From Aeromonas veronii (GTDB lineage Bacteria > Pseudomonadota > Gammaproteobacteria > Enterobacterales > Aeromonadaceae): DNA of 64,000 nucleotides. The translations under genes were made by a program, and so were the position numbers. The stretch spans positions 2,816,501-2,880,500 of the forward strand of contig CP101033.1 of the NCBI GenBank assembly GCA_041319085.1, written 5' to 3'. Positions 1 to 10,939 of the stretch are shown piece by piece. Below the pieces are notes generated by a model, which saw only the letters and a list, made by a program, of their open reading frames with translations, did not search any database and was not told the origin of the DNA. The first letter of the stretch is position 1, and every line of letters starts with the position of its first letter.

Positions 1-885
1 ATGGTCTCCATTCTGGCGGCCGGTCACGGTATCGGTCAGGCTTACGGCCTGCTCGACATCCTGATGATCGCCATCCCCTCCTCCCTGACCGGTGTCATCG
101 TGGCAGCCCTGTGGAGCCTGCGTCGCGGCAAGGATCTGGACAAGGACGAAGAGTTCCAGGCCAAGATCAAAGACCCGGAGCAGCGTGCCTTCATCTACGG
201 CGGTGGTGAAACCCTGCTCAACACCAAGTTCCCGAAAGAGGCCTACTGGTCTACCTGGATCTTCTTCGCCGCCATCGCTGCCGTGGTATTGCTCGGTGCC
301 AACGAAGGTCTGCGTCCGGTGTTCACCATCAAGGACAAGACCGGCCCGCTCTCCATGAACCTGGTGATCCAGATGATGATGCTGATCGCCGGTGCCATCA
401 TCCTGATGCGCTGCAAGGTCAAGCCGGGCGAGATCGCCAACGGTGCCGTCTTCAAGGCGGGTATGGTCGCCATCTTCTCCGTATTCGGGGTGGCATGGAT
501 GAGTGAGACCTTCTTCCAGGCCCACATGCCGCTGCTCAAAGAGACGCTGGCCCACGTGGTACAGGCCCAGCCCTGGACCTACGCCCTGGTGCTGTTCCTC
601 ATCTCCAAGCTGGTAAACAGCCAGGCTGCCGCCCTCACCGCCATCGCCCCCATGGGTCTGGCGCTGGGTGTTGAACCCAAGCTGCTGATCGCTTTCCTGC
701 CGGCCAGCTACGGCTACTTCGTGTTGCCGACCTACCCGAGCGATCTGGCCTGTATCGGCTTCGACCGCTCCGGCACCACCCGCATCGGCAAGTTCATCAT
801 CAACCACAGCTTCATCATTCCAGGGCTGATCGGGGTGGTGACCTCCTGCTCGCTGGGCTTTATCCTGACCAGCATCCTGCTCTAA
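1..885 (+). CDS. dcuB: Anaerobic C4-dicarboxylate transporter DcuB, 3' part
   Basis: Inner-membrane antiporter that swaps external fumarate or malate for internal succinate during fumarate respiration. The window cuts the gene: 294 residues remain of a protein that is normally about 445. The segment RGKDLDKDEEFQ near residue 42 and the C-terminal block with YPSDLA, FDRSGTT and NHSF are hallmarks of DcuB rather than DcuA. Several hydrophobic helices are visible (about residues 20-40, 85-100, 120-136, 152-170, 190-210, 270-292). The ATG at base 1 aligns inside the family and is most likely an internal methionine. A strong terminator follows at 917. A second carrier of the same physiology, dcuC, lies 2.2 kb away on the other strand. 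Confidence 0.93.
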   Translation: MVSILAAGHGIGQAYGLLDILMIAIPSSLTGVIVAALWSLRRGKDLDKDEEFQAKIKDPEQRAFIYGGGETLLNTKFPKEAYWSTWIFFAAIAAVVLLGANEGLRPVFTIKDKTGPLSMNLVIQMMMLIAGAIILMRCKVKPGEIANGAVFKAGMVAIFSVFGVAWMSETFFQAHMPLLKETLAHVVQAQPWTYALVLFLISKLVNSQAAALTAIAPMGLALGVEPKLLIAFLPASYGYFVLPTYPSDLACIGFDRSGTTRIGKFIINHSFIIPGLIGVVTSCSLGFILTSILL

Positions 886-916
886 TCGCAGCGGCATTTA
901 CCACGCCATTGCAATA

Positions 917-946
917 CAGGCCCCCGCTTCGGGGGCCTGCTCTTTT
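917..946 (+). terminator. Rho-independent terminator after dcuB
   Basis: A 9-bp GC-rich stem (917-925 with 931-939) closes on a GCTTC loop and is followed by a T-rich stretch, 32 bases after the dcuB stop codon. Confidence 0.85.
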
Positions 947-1059
947 CCCCGCACTGTTACCCCAACCATTTCCCCGCAGCCATTTCCGGACACTATGCCT
1001 TTACCTCTGCCCCCGCCGCTGGGTAGCATGCCCCCTCGTTCACCACCGGAATCTCATTC

Positions 1060-1716
1060 ATGTCTCGCGTCATCCTGCTCTGGAGCGGTGGCAAAGATGC
1101 CATGCTGGCCCTCTGTCATGCCCGTCAGGCGGGCCATCAGGTGGTGGCACTGGCCACCTTTGCGCCACCAGAGCCCCACTTTCTCGCTCACCCCTTGCCG
1201 CTGGTGCGCCTTCAGGCGGAAGCCCTCGGGCTGCCCCATCTGCTGGTTACCATAGAAGCGCCGTTCGAACAGAGTTATGAGACGGCGCTGAGTCGCTTGC
1301 AGCAGGAGTGGGTTCTGGATGGGGTGGTGACCGGCGATATCGACAGCGTAGGGGGCGCACCAAACTGGATCCGCGAACGCTGCCAGCCGCTCGGGCTCAC
1401 CGTCCACACCCCGCTCTGGCAGCAATCTCGTCAAACCTTGCTGGCGGATATGCTGGCCCGCGGCATCGTCGCCCACCTCTCCTGCGTCGATACCCGGGTA
1501 CTGACCCCCGAGTGGGTGGGACGCACCCTCGATGCCGCCACCCTCAGCGATCTGCAGCAACTGGCCGAGCGCGAGGGCTTCGATGCCTGCGGCGAGCAAG
1601 GGGAGTACCACACCATGGTGACCGACGGCCCGGGCTTTGCCGCCCCGCTGCGCCTCGATGGCTGGCAGGTGGCGCGGCAGGATCATCTGGCCTATCTGGC
1701 CAAGCCGCAGGGGTAA
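1060..1716 (+). CDS. PP-loop ATPase, DUF71/Dph6-like (MJ0570-related)
   Basis: Adenine nucleotide alpha-hydrolase superfamily protein of 218 aa. The N-terminal SGGKDAMLA (residues 9-17) is the pyrophosphate-binding PP-loop. The C-terminal half has the family signature ending in GEQGEYHTMVTDGP. The archaeal and eukaryotic relatives are diphthine-ammonia ligases (Dph6), which amidate diphthine on elongation factor 2. Bacteria do not make diphthamide, so the bacterial substrate is unknown, and amidation of some other carboxylate is only an inference. The gene stands alone between the dcuB terminator and the convergent M20 peptidase gene. The start is the ATG that places the PP-loop at the usual distance from the N terminus. 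The spacer upstream shows no strong ribosome site. Confidence 0.8.
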   Translation: MSRVILLWSGGKDAMLALCHARQAGHQVVALATFAPPEPHFLAHPLPLVRLQAEALGLPHLLVTIEAPFEQSYETALSRLQQEWVLDGVVTGDIDSVGGAPNWIRERCQPLGLTVHTPLWQQSRQTLLADMLARGIVAHLSCVDTRVLTPEWVGRTLDAATLSDLQQLAEREGFDACGEQGEYHTMVTDGPGFAAPLRLDGWQVARQDHLAYLAKPQG

Positions 1717-1856
1717 CGGCCTCAAACCATCTGGCCTTCTCACTCCGCGCGCGCGAAAAATCGAGATAAAAAACGGGAGGCAACAGCCTCCCGTTGGGGG
1801 TTGAGCGAACCCATTTTGAGCGGACCAATGACGCCCAGGACAGGGGATAAAGCGGC

Positions 1857-2996
1857 TTATTTCGCCAGCTTGCCCAGCACCCGCTGCAGCAGACGGATGC
1901 GCGGCTCGATGCTGTCGAGCAGCAGGAATTCCGCCTCCGAGTGGAAACCACCGCCCATGGGGCCGAAACCATCGAGGGACGGCACCCCCTCGGCGGCGGT
2001 GAAGTTGGCATCCGAACCACCACCGGCCTCCAGCCAGTTGAAGGAGATCCCCTCCTCTTTCGCAGCCGCCTCCACCAGCGTCATCAGCACCTCTGTGTCG
2101 CCACTCGGGCGCATCGCCGGCTTGAAGGTCTGGCGATCCACCTCGACCCGACAGCCTGCGAGGAAGGGGTTGTTGGCCATAAAGGTGAGCCGGTCGTGCA
2201 CCGCAGCAGCCTCTTCGTTACTCCAGAAGCGCAGATCCACGATCGCCTCGGCAAAGTCCGGCACCACGTTGACGCCGGTGCCGCCCTGTACCACCCCCAC
2301 GTTCATGGTGGTGCCCGTGGTCATGTTGACCTGCTCGTTGATGGCCAGCACCCAGTGCGCCAACTCGGTGATGGCAGAGACCCCTTCGGTCAGGGCCGAA
2401 CCGGCATGGGACGCCTTGCCGTGGAAGGTGATGCGGTACTTGGCATTGCCCTTGCGAGCGCTGATGAGATCCCCGCTGGGGCGCGCCGCTTCAGCCACCA
2501 GCACGCAGCTACTCTGCTTGGCACGCTCGACTAGCCAATCCTTGGACCAAGGGGAACCCACCTCCTCGTCGCAGTTGTAGCAGACCAGCACCTTGAGCTT
2601 GGCAAGCAATGCCGGATCCATCTCTTTGAGGGCATACCAGATAGAGAGCAGGCCGCTCTTCATGTCCGACACACCGGGGCCAAAGGCTTGATTGCCTTCG
2701 ATTTTAAGTGGGCGCTTGGCCGCCGTCCCCTCGGGGAAGACGGTATCCATGTGGCCGCACAGCATCACGTCGTAGTGATCGGCACCCGGCGCATTGGTGA
2801 TCTCGAGGCAGGGGCCACACTCGGCAGCGAACTGGTGGCGGGTCACCTGCCAGCCGATGGCCTCATATTTCTCGGTCATGATGTCGGCGACCCGAGCTAC
2901 CCCGGTCGGGGTGCGGGTACCGCAATCAAGATTGATAAGCGGGGCCAGATCGGCCAAATAGCTATCGAGGGAAAACGGGCTCTTTACAACTGTCAT
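1857..2996 (-). CDS. M20 family metallopeptidase, carboxypeptidase G2-like
   Basis: Zinc-dependent hydrolase of 379 aa in the M20 (CPG2, glutamate carboxypeptidase) family, which removes C-terminal glutamate or similar residues from small peptides or folates. Metal-site motifs appear in the expected order: GHMDT (about residue 82), SDMKSG (about 112), CDEEVGS with the catalytic Glu pair (about 144), an EAARPSG metal ligand and the late GGGSDAN histidine/aspartate region. No signal peptide is evident, so the protein is probably cytoplasmic. An upstream in-frame methionine exists, but ATG at 2996 is chosen because GGAG sits 6 bases before it. The substrate cannot be predicted. It is followed on the same strand, upstream, by dcuC, about 135 bases away. 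Confidence 0.85.
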   Translation of the reverse strand: MTVVKSPFSLDSYLADLAPLINLDCGTRTPTGVARVADIMTEKYEAIGWQVTRHQFAAECGPCLEITNAPGADHYDVMLCGHMDTVFPEGTAAKRPLKIEGNQAFGPGVSDMKSGLLSIWYALKEMDPALLAKLKVLVCYNCDEEVGSPWSKDWLVERAKQSSCVLVAEAARPSGDLISARKGNAKYRITFHGKASHAGSALTEGVSAITELAHWVLAINEQVNMTTGTTMNVGVVQGGTGVNVVPDFAEAIVDLRFWSNEEAAAVHDRLTFMANNPFLAGCRVEVDRQTFKPAMRPSGDTEVLMTLVEAAAKEEGISFNWLEAGGGSDANFTAAEGVPSLDGFGPMGGGFHSEAEFLLLDSIEPRIRLLQRVLGKLAK

Positions 2997-3130
2997 TATC
3001 GTCTCCATGCACCAATCAGCCTTGATAGCCGATCGTCTATTGCAACAATGCGACACAGTGAGAAAAGGGCGGGCAGCCATGCCACCCGCCCGACCGGTAA
3101 CGTCCAAATACCACTACATGACCCACATCA

Positions 3131-4507
3131 CTACATAAACAGCAGATAGTTGAGTACCAACGCCGTCACCAGTGCGCCAGCCATGGGCACGCTGGTGCGC
3201 TTGATCACCACGAAGGGCGATACCTTGGCAATCCCCGCGCAGGCGATCACCACCGCCGCGATGGGGGAGACGGTGCGCCCGATACTGGAGGCCAGCTGCA
3301 TCGGCAGCAACATGGTGACCGCCGGTACGCCAAACTTGGCGGCCACCGCCGGTGCCAGGCTCGAGAAGCTGAGGAACGCTGCGTTGCCGGATCCCATGAT
3401 GACCGCAGCCACCATGATCAGCGCCACCATCACCAGCGTCATCAGGCCGCTGCCGATACCGGCATTGCTGGCAGAGTGCAGCAGGGTGTCGATGGCACCG
3501 ATGGCCTTGAGGGATTCGGCAAACAGCTCGGCACAGACGATCAGCGCAACTACCGGGCCAAACACCTTGCCCATGCCGTCGAGGAAGCTCGACAGCCCGG
3601 CAAACGCGGTACGCACCGAGCGGCTACGCAGCAGCTCGCACAGCATGCCGATAAAGACCGACAGCAGCATGGCAACTTCCACGCTCATCTTGATGTCGCT
3701 CACCAGCAGCTTGGAGAAGGTCATCATCAGCGCAAAGGGGATGATCGGCAGCAAGGCATACCAGGTCGGCGCCGTTACCTCATCGGCACCCTGCTCGTCC
3801 AGCTCGGCGTGATCGCCGCGATGCAGGGCCGGATCCCAGCCATCCTGGCGATCGCAGTGACGCTGCCAGAAAAAGTGCAGCACCATGGTCACCAGCAGCA
3901 TGGGGGCCACCAGCCAGATCTGGTAGTCGACGAAATAGCTGGTCGGATCCATGCCGGATTGACCAGCCGAGAAGATGGCGTTGGTCTGGGTCGGGCCGAT
4001 TTCAAACGCCTGGGAAGTGGCGATAACGCCACAGGCGGAGGCCGGACTGATGCCGAGGTTGCGCATTACCGGATACATGGTGACCATCAACAGCAGGCCA
4101 AGACCGGTGGCAGAGGTAACGAACAGGGAGACGAATACCGCCACCAGATAGCAGATGGAGAGCATCAGGTAGCTGGACTGGATGCCCGCCACCGGCTTGA
4201 CCGCCACCCGCACCAGCGCCTGGGAGGCACCTATATGGGACATGTAGGTGGCAAAACCCGCCACCGCCATGATGGTGAGGCCCAGCCCTGCCGCACGGTA
4301 GGAGAAAATCCCCTTGAACACCTCGAACAGGTCGAACAGGGCGAAGCCGGTGCTCTTGTCAGCGGGCAGAATGGGGTGCAGCCCCAACCAGTAGGCCACG
4401 GTGAAAATGGCCATACCGGCCAGCGCCAGCACCGCCTGCGGGTTGTAATCCTTGATAATGCCGTAGACCACGACGACCAGAACGAGCAAGACGAATAAAA
4501 GTTCCAA
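3131..4507 (-). CDS. dcuC: Anaerobic C4-dicarboxylate transporter DcuC
   Basis: Inner-membrane C4-dicarboxylate carrier of 458 aa (usual DcuC length about 460), thought to act mainly in succinate efflux in fermenting cells. The protein is almost entirely hydrophobic helices with a cytoplasmic, acidic loop around residues 225-240. The start codon is TTG at 4507: AGGAG lies 8 bases upstream and no ATG with a site exists nearby. A perfect 14-bp FNR box lies 60 bases upstream (4568-4581) with a plausible -10 (TAGATT on the minus strand, about 4540-4545) at the spacing of an FNR class II promoter, so anaerobic activation is expected. The gene is followed by the M20 peptidase on the same strand. 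Confidence 0.92.
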   Translation of the reverse strand: MELLFVLLVLVVVVYGIIKDYNPQAVLALAGMAIFTVAYWLGLHPILPADKSTGFALFDLFEVFKGIFSYRAAGLGLTIMAVAGFATYMSHIGASQALVRVAVKPVAGIQSSYLMLSICYLVAVFVSLFVTSATGLGLLLMVTMYPVMRNLGISPASACGVIATSQAFEIGPTQTNAIFSAGQSGMDPTSYFVDYQIWLVAPMLLVTMVLHFFWQRHCDRQDGWDPALHRGDHAELDEQGADEVTAPTWYALLPIIPFALMMTFSKLLVSDIKMSVEVAMLLSVFIGMLCELLRSRSVRTAFAGLSSFLDGMGKVFGPVVALIVCAELFAESLKAIGAIDTLLHSASNAGIGSGLMTLVMVALIMVAAVIMGSGNAAFLSFSSLAPAVAAKFGVPAVTMLLPMQLASSIGRTVSPIAAVVIACAGIAKVSPFVVIKRTSVPMAGALVTALVLNYLLFM

Positions 4508-4567
4508 TATTCACTCCTGATAAATTTATTGAAGGGCGAAATCTAGTGTTCTGACCACGGTTTGCCT

Positions 4568-4581
4568 TTGATCCCTATCAA
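4568..4581. promoter_or_regulatory. Perfect FNR box upstream of dcuC
   Basis: TTGATccctATCAA matches the FNR consensus TTGATnnnnATCAA at all ten defined positions. If it acts at -41.5 on the minus strand, transcription would start near 4533, about 25 bases before the dcuC TTG. That agrees with the TAGATT hexamer at 4540-4545. Confidence 0.85.
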
Positions 4582-4792
4582 GAAAGGTGCCGTCATCGGG
4601 ATTTATCAGCAGAATATGTCAGCTATGTAACAATTTTTCGTTATTTCAACTACCGAAAAACCTTTGTCACCCCTTATCCGGGCATTGTGTGACGCGACTC
4701 CCCTCTTTTTTGCGTTGGATCAACATATGACGACGCCGAAGTGGCGAAGATGCGCTTCGACATATAGCGACCATTTCGCGCCGGAGAGAGTT

Positions 4793-5107
4793 ATGACAAG
4801 CCAAGCCACCGCAGGTGCTTCGACCTGCGACTACAAGCTGTGGGACATCCTCGTCGAGTCTGCAAAGGAACGCACTACCATTCGTTACTCCAAACTGGCC
4901 AAGCAGGCCGGGCTGGAGCAGTGCCAGGATGAACTGCGCACCCTGCTGCAACGCATCCGCATGTACTGCACCGAAAACAACCTGCCGATCCTCTCCGCCA
5001 TCGTGGTGGACGACGTGGGCAAATACACTGGCCTCTCTTCCGGCCTGCCTGATGCCCCCTGGGAACGAGCCCGGGTCTTTGACCATGAGTGGAGCACCCT
5101 GCACTGA
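4793..5107 (+). CDS. Conserved hypothetical protein, 104 aa
   Basis: Short soluble protein without signal peptide or membrane segment. The ATG at 4793 follows GGAGAGAGTT, a good ribosome site, so the longer in-frame upstream extension is not used. The sequence has a pattern of helix (TIRYSKLAKQAGL), paired hydrophobic helices with RIRMYC, then a strand LPILSAIVV and a Gly-rich turn. That resembles the small wHTH-like modules found in many uncharacterised bacterial proteins and next to some nuclease domains. No catalytic residues can be named and the function is unknown. It is transcribed away from dcuC across a shared 285-base intergenic region that contains the FNR box, so it could share that control. 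An inverted repeat follows at 5130. Confidence 0.65.
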   Translation: MTSQATAGASTCDYKLWDILVESAKERTTIRYSKLAKQAGLEQCQDELRTLLQRIRMYCTENNLPILSAIVVDDVGKYTGLSSGLPDAPWERARVFDHEWSTLH

Positions 5108-5129
5108 TTGAGGTGCTTGATGATGCCGA

Positions 5130-5157
5130 CCAAAACGCGCCCGCTGGCGCGTTTTGG
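5130..5157 (+). terminator. Stem-loop after the 104-aa gene
   Basis: An 11-bp perfect stem (5130-5140 with 5147-5157) with a six-base loop lies 22 bases after the stop codon. The descending arm includes TTTT but no further U tract follows, so it is a weak or bidirectional terminator. Confidence 0.55.
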
Positions 5158-5426
5158 CTATCTGGCGTTTGCCCCGTCTCTTTTTCTCCAGCAATAGCCG
5201 CTTTTCTCCCGCAATAACCGCCCCCATCGGACACTCCCGCCGCACAGCTTCTCACCTTGAGCTCAAAAGTGCCGTTCAGGTGCGACCAGTCACGATAATC
5301 CCCTCACTCCAGACCATCGGCGTTGCCATGGGATCGCCACAATGCCAGAATCGGGCCCTTGCACTCTGTTGATTCGGATTTTCGGGACGCGGCCCACGGC
5401 CAGCGCCCACAAGAGAAGGACGCCCC
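5158..5426. other. Intergenic stretch before yffB, no clear feature
   Basis: Apart from a short imperfect direct repeat around 5192-5222 (GCAATAGCCGC then GCAATAACCGC), no gene, RNA or operator is visible. The promoter of the yffB-dapE operon should lie here, but no convincing -35/-10 pair stands out. Confidence 0.4.
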
Positions 5427-5777
5427 ATGGCCACCACCCTCTATGGCATCAAGAACTGCGACACCATCAAGAAAGCCCGCAAGTGGCTGGATGAGGCCGG
5501 TATCGACTACCGTTTTCACGACCACCGCGCCGACGGCCTGAACCCCGACGATCTGGACAGCTGGCTGGCAAAACTCGGCTGGGAAGCCCTGCTCAACAGT
5601 CGTGGCACCACCTTCCGCGCCCTGCCGGATGAGGCCAAACAGGGGCTCGATACCGCCAAAGCGCGCGCCCTGCTGCTGGAACACCCGGCCATGATCAAGC
5701 GCCCGCTGCTGGATCGTGACGGCGAGCTGACCCTGGGTTTCAAGGCTGATCACTACCAATCCCTCTTCTCTCGTTAA
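5427..5777 (+). CDS. yffB: ArsC/Spx-family reductase YffB
   Basis: Small thioredoxin-fold protein of 116 aa in the ArsC/YffB group. The N-terminal YGIKNCDTIKKAR carries the single conserved Cys of these proteins, and the C-terminal half has the KRPLLDRDG block, where Arg is the ligand-binding residue in ArsC. It lacks the flanking features of true arsenate reductases, and E. coli YffB has been described as glutathione-dependent rather than arsenate-specific, so arsenic detoxification should not be assumed. The gene directly precedes dapE, with 22 bases between, as in E. coli, and is the first gene of the yffB-dapE-M15-ypfN operon. The ATG follows AAGGA. Confidence 0.88.
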   Translation: MATTLYGIKNCDTIKKARKWLDEAGIDYRFHDHRADGLNPDDLDSWLAKLGWEALLNSRGTTFRALPDEAKQGLDTAKARALLLEHPAMIKRPLLDRDGELTLGFKADHYQSLFSR

Positions 5778-5790
5778 ACTTTTTTGCTAA

Positions 5791-7609
<1,819 letters not shown>

Positions 7610-7613
<4 letters not shown>

Positions 7614-7756
7614 ATCTCTGGCTGTGGATAGGGTTGCCGCTGCTGTTCCTGCTCGGGCTGTTTCTCAATGCCATCAAAGACATGAAACGGCTGGAGAAGC
7701 AGTTGCCCAACTACAAGGACAAGATCCGCGAAGTGAAGGATGACGAGGACGACTGA
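7610..7756 (+). CDS. ypfN: Small membrane protein YpfN (UPF0370)
   Basis: A 48-residue protein easily missed because of its size. It has one N-terminal membrane helix (residues 3-22, rich in Leu/Trp), then NAIKDMKRLE and an acidic tail ending DDEDD. E. coli YpfN shows the same plan of membrane helix, LNVIKDLKR and acidic tail, and also lies just after dapE, which supports the assignment. GAAAGG precedes the ATG, which overlaps the M15 stop codon (ATGA). The function of the family is unknown. It is probably a single-pass inner-membrane protein with the charged tail in the cytoplasm. Confidence 0.82.
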
Positions 7757-7992
7757 ATCCCGCCCCCATCCCGTGGGGAGCGCCCTTGTGCTCCCCTCTC
7801 CCTCTGCTGTGCCGTTTCGCGTTTCCCGCCCTCTCCGTCCTGCGCATCCTGAAATCGACGCTCCTTTGACTCCGCTTTCGTTAACCCCGTTACAGTCAGA
7901 ATATGGCGCTGCCATGCAGGGAAAAGGGATTAAAAATGTAAAAAAATGCAAATTGATGCACAATAAAGCCACACAGGGGGGGATTAACTGCA

Positions 7993-7998
7993 TATAAT
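7993..7998 (+). promoter_or_regulatory. Consensus -10 box before nhaP2
   Basis: TATAAT lies 37 bases before the TTG start, in an AT-rich stretch that contrasts with the GC-rich surroundings. A TG two bases upstream partly resembles an extended -10. No good -35 is seen, so the promoter may need an activator. Confidence 0.5.
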
Positions 7999-8034
7999 GT
8001 GCCTACTTTGCACATTACAGGAAGGAGTTCGCCC

Positions 8035-9762
8035 TTGGATGCCGCTACCATCAACAGTTTCTTTTTTGTCGCGGCCCTGTTGGTGGGAGCAAGCGTACTG
8101 TTGAGCGCCCTCTCTTCCCGCCTCGGTATTCCCATTCTGGTCATCTTCCTCGCCGTCGGTATGCTGGCGGGTGAGGATGGCCCAGGTGGCATCCACTTCG
8201 CTGACTACTCCATCGCCTATCTGGTGGGCAACCTGGCGCTCGCCATCATCCTGCTCGACGGCGGCATGCGCACCCGGGTCTCCTCATTCCGGGTGGCGCT
8301 CTGGCCTGCCCTCTCGCTCGCCACGGTCGGGGTGGCCATCACCACCGGCCTGACGGGTCTGGCCGCCGCCTGGCTGTTTGACCTCAACCTGATGCAGGGG
8401 ATGCTGATCGGCGCCATCGTCGGCTCCACCGATGCGGCAGCGGTCTTCTCACTGCTCGGCGGGCGCAGTCTCAACGAGCGGGTAAGCGCCACCCTGGAGA
8501 TAGAGTCAGGCAGCAACGACCCGATGGCGGTGTTTCTCACCGTCACCCTGATCGAGGTGCTCGCTACTGCCCAGCAAGGACTGGATGGGGGCTTCCTGCT
8601 GCTGCAACTGGTCAAGCAGTTTGGTCTTGGCGCCGGGATTGGCCTTGGCGGCGGCTGGCTGTTGTGGAAACTCATCAACACCGCCCGCCTGGCCCCCGGC
8701 CTCTATCCGCTGCTCACCGTCAGCGGCGGCCTGCTGATCTTCGCCCTCACCACGGCGGTGGGTGGCAGCGGGATCCTCGCCATCTATCTCACCGGCCTGT
8801 TGCTCGGCAACCTCTCCCTGCGCAGCCGCAGCACCACCTTGTCGGTGCTGGACGGTCTGACCTGGCTCAGCCAGATCGGCATGTTTCTGGTGCTGGGCCT
8901 GCTGGCGACCCCCAGCAACCTGCTGCCCATCGCCCTGCCGGCGCTGGCGCTGGCGATGTGGATGATCCTGTTTGCCCGCCCGATGTCAGTCTGGATCGGG
9001 CTGCTGCCGTTCAAGAACTTCGCCCCGCGCGAGCGCTGGTTTATCTCCTGGGTCGGCTTGCGCGGCGCCGTGCCGATCATTCTGGCGGTGTTCCCCATGA
9101 TGGCGGGGCTGCCCAACGCCCAGCTCTACTTCAACGTCGCCTTCTTCGTGGTGCTGGTCTCGCTGATTTTGCAGGGTAGCTCGCTGCCGCTGGCATCAAA
9201 ACTGGCGCGGGTGGAGGTGCCAGCACCGCCGTCGCCCATCAACCGCTCCGGGCTCGAGATCGATCTCGACAGCCAGTGGGAGACCTTCGTCTACCAGCTG
9301 GGGGAGGAGAAGTGGTGCATCGGTTCGCCGCTGCGGGATCTGCAGATGCCTGCCGGCACCCGGATCTGCGCCCTGTTTCGTGGCCGCGAGCTGCTCCACC
9401 CCTCGGGCAGTACCTGTCTGCAGGCCGATGACATCCTCTGCGTGATCGGCCACGAGCGCGACCTCCCCGCCCTCGGCCAGCTGTTCAGTCAGGCGCCGGA
9501 GCAGGATCTCGGCCCCCGCTTCTTCGGTGACTTCCTGCTGGAGGCGGCGGCACGGCTGGTGGATCTCGCCCCTCTCTACGGGCTGGATGTGAGCGAGGTG
9601 GCGGATCAGACACTGGGGGATTTTATTGCCAGCCAGTTGGGCGATAATCTGGTGGTCGGTGACAACATCGAATGGCAGGGCCTGATCTGGACCGTGGCCG
9701 AAATGGACGAGAGCGTGCCGAGCAAGATCGGGGTGCGCTTTCAGGAAGAGGACCCGGTCTGA
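8035..9762 (+). CDS. nhaP2: Potassium/proton antiporter NhaP2 (CvrA)
   Basis: CPA1 antiporter of 575 aa that expels K+ in exchange for H+ across the inner membrane and helps with volume and pH control. The first 390 residues hold about 12-13 hydrophobic helices with the family motifs [12 protein letters not shown], the transport-site stretch [12 protein letters not shown] and ESGSNDP, and GLRGAVP. Residues about 405-490 form a RCK-C/TrkA-C regulatory domain and the remainder a CorC-HlyC-like C-terminal domain, the full NhaP2 architecture. The start is TTG at 8035: GGAG lies 7 bases upstream, and the encoded MDA.TINSFF start agrees with the Vibrio protein. The GH84 gene follows after 43 bases. 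Confidence 0.93.
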   Translation: MDAATINSFFFVAALLVGASVLLSALSSRLGIPILVIFLAVGMLAGEDGPGGIHFADYSIAYLVGNLALAIILLDGGMRTRVSSFRVALWPALSLATVGVAITTGLTGLAAAWLFDLNLMQGMLIGAIVGSTDAAAVFSLLGGRSLNERVSATLEIESGSNDPMAVFLTVTLIEVLATAQQGLDGGFLLLQLVKQFGLGAGIGLGGGWLLWKLINTARLAPGLYPLLTVSGGLLIFALTTAVGGSGILAIYLTGLLLGNLSLRSRSTTLSVLDGLTWLSQIGMFLVLGLLATPSNLLPIALPALALAMWMILFARPMSVWIGLLPFKNFAPRERWFISWVGLRGAVPIILAVFPMMAGLPNAQLYFNVAFFVVLVSLILQGSSLPLASKLARVEVPAPPSPINRSGLEIDLDSQWETFVYQLGEEKWCIGSPLRDLQMPAGTRICALFRGRELLHPSGSTCLQADDILCVIGHERDLPALGQLFSQAPEQDLGPRFFGDFLLEAAARLVDLAPLYGLDVSEVADQTLGDFIASQLGDNLVVGDNIEWQGLIWTVAEMDESVPSKIGVRFQEEDPV

Positions 9763-9805
9763 CCGACCGTCCCGTATCAAGTCCCCAGCAAGAAGGGAGA
9801 GTGTT

Positions 9806-10909
9806 ATGCCATATCAAAGTTTACTGTCCGGCCCCCTGCCCCCCGCGGCCAATCTGGGGGTCATTGAAGGCTTTTTTGGCAAGGGATGGAGCTGGCAGGC
9901 CCGCGCCCGCTACGCCCAGTGGCTGCCGCGCCACGGTTACGGCTTCTATATCTACGCCCCGAAAGAGGATGGTTATCTGCGCAAGCACTGGGCACTCCCC
10001 TGGCCCGAGCAACAGCTGGCGGATCTCGCCGAGCTGGCGCGCCAGTGCCGCGCCAACGGGCTCGCCTTCGGCGTGGGCTTAAGCCCCATGGGGGCGCATC
10101 ACGACTACGATCGCAAGCGCCCGGCGCTGCTCGAAAAAGTGCGCCTGATCGACGAGATGCTCCAGCCCGATATTTTGGCGGTGCTGTTTGACGACATGAA
10201 GGGGGATACCCCGGATCTGGCCCGTCACCAGCTCACCATCGCCCACGATATTGCAGCGTACAGCAAGGCGGCCCGCCTCATCTCCTGCCCCAGCTACTAC
10301 TCGACCGATCCGGTGCTGGAGAAGGTGTTTGGCGCCATGCCCCCCCGCTATCTGGAGGAGCTTGGCGAGCAGCTTGACCGCCGCTTCGAGATCTTCTGGA
10401 CCGGCCCCAAGGTCTGCTCCAGCGAGTATCCGGCGAGCCACCTCAAACAGGTGACCGAACTGCTCGGCCGCAAACCCTTTTTGTGGGACAACTACCCGGT
10501 CAACGATGGCAGCAAGGCAAGCAGCTACCTCCATCTGCGCGCCTTCGAGAACCGCCCCGCCGAGCTGGCAGAGCTGGTCAGTGGCCATGCGGTCAATCCG
10601 ATGAAGCAGGCGGCGCTCTCCGCCCTGCCGCTCGCCACCCTGCCGATGAGCTACCGACTCGGCAAGCAGTACGATCCCGACAAGGCGCTGCACGCCGCCC
10701 TCAACGCCACCTGCGGCCCGCAGATCTCGGCGATGATCGAGGCCGATCTGCCGCTGTTTCAGGATCTGGGGCTGGCGCAGCTCACCCCCCAGCAGATTAC
10801 CACCCTCAAGGTGCGCTATCTGCCGTTTCGGGATCAAGCCTGCGTCGACGAAATCGTGCGCTGGCTGGATGGGGAGTATGTGTTTGACCCCGACTGCCTG
10901 ACTGATTAA
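9806..10909 (+). CDS. GH84 family beta-N-acetylglucosaminidase / O-GlcNAcase-like
   Basis: A 367-aa protein that consists essentially of the GH84 catalytic barrel. The N-terminal GVIEGFFGKGWSW is the family signature, and LFDDMKGD (about residue 130) holds the adjacent Asp pair used in substrate-assisted cleavage of beta-N-acetylglucosamine. LWDNYPVND (about 231) and a late Asn/Tyr region also match. There is no signal peptide and none of the carbohydrate-binding modules found in secreted clostridial hyaluronidases, so a cytoplasmic role in GlcNAc release from small glycosides or proteins is inferred. GGGAGAG precedes the ATG. It lies between two cation/proton antiporter genes on the same strand, with short gaps. 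Confidence 0.85.
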   Translation: MPYQSLLSGPLPPAANLGVIEGFFGKGWSWQARARYAQWLPRHGYGFYIYAPKEDGYLRKHWALPWPEQQLADLAELARQCRANGLAFGVGLSPMGAHHDYDRKRPALLEKVRLIDEMLQPDILAVLFDDMKGDTPDLARHQLTIAHDIAAYSKAARLISCPSYYSTDPVLEKVFGAMPPRYLEELGEQLDRRFEIFWTGPKVCSSEYPASHLKQVTELLGRKPFLWDNYPVNDGSKASSYLHLRAFENRPAELAELVSGHAVNPMKQAALSALPLATLPMSYRLGKQYDPDKALHAALNATCGPQISAMIEADLPLFQDLGLAQLTPQQITTLKVRYLPFRDQACVDEIVRWLDGEYVFDPDCLTD

Positions 10910-10939
10910 ACAGCCCCGCAGGGGCAGAAAGGAGGTTGT

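Noticed and set aside
5427..5777. Arsenate reductase function for YffB
   Set aside because: The ArsC fold is present, but there is no ars operon context and YffB proteins are not established arsenate reductases.
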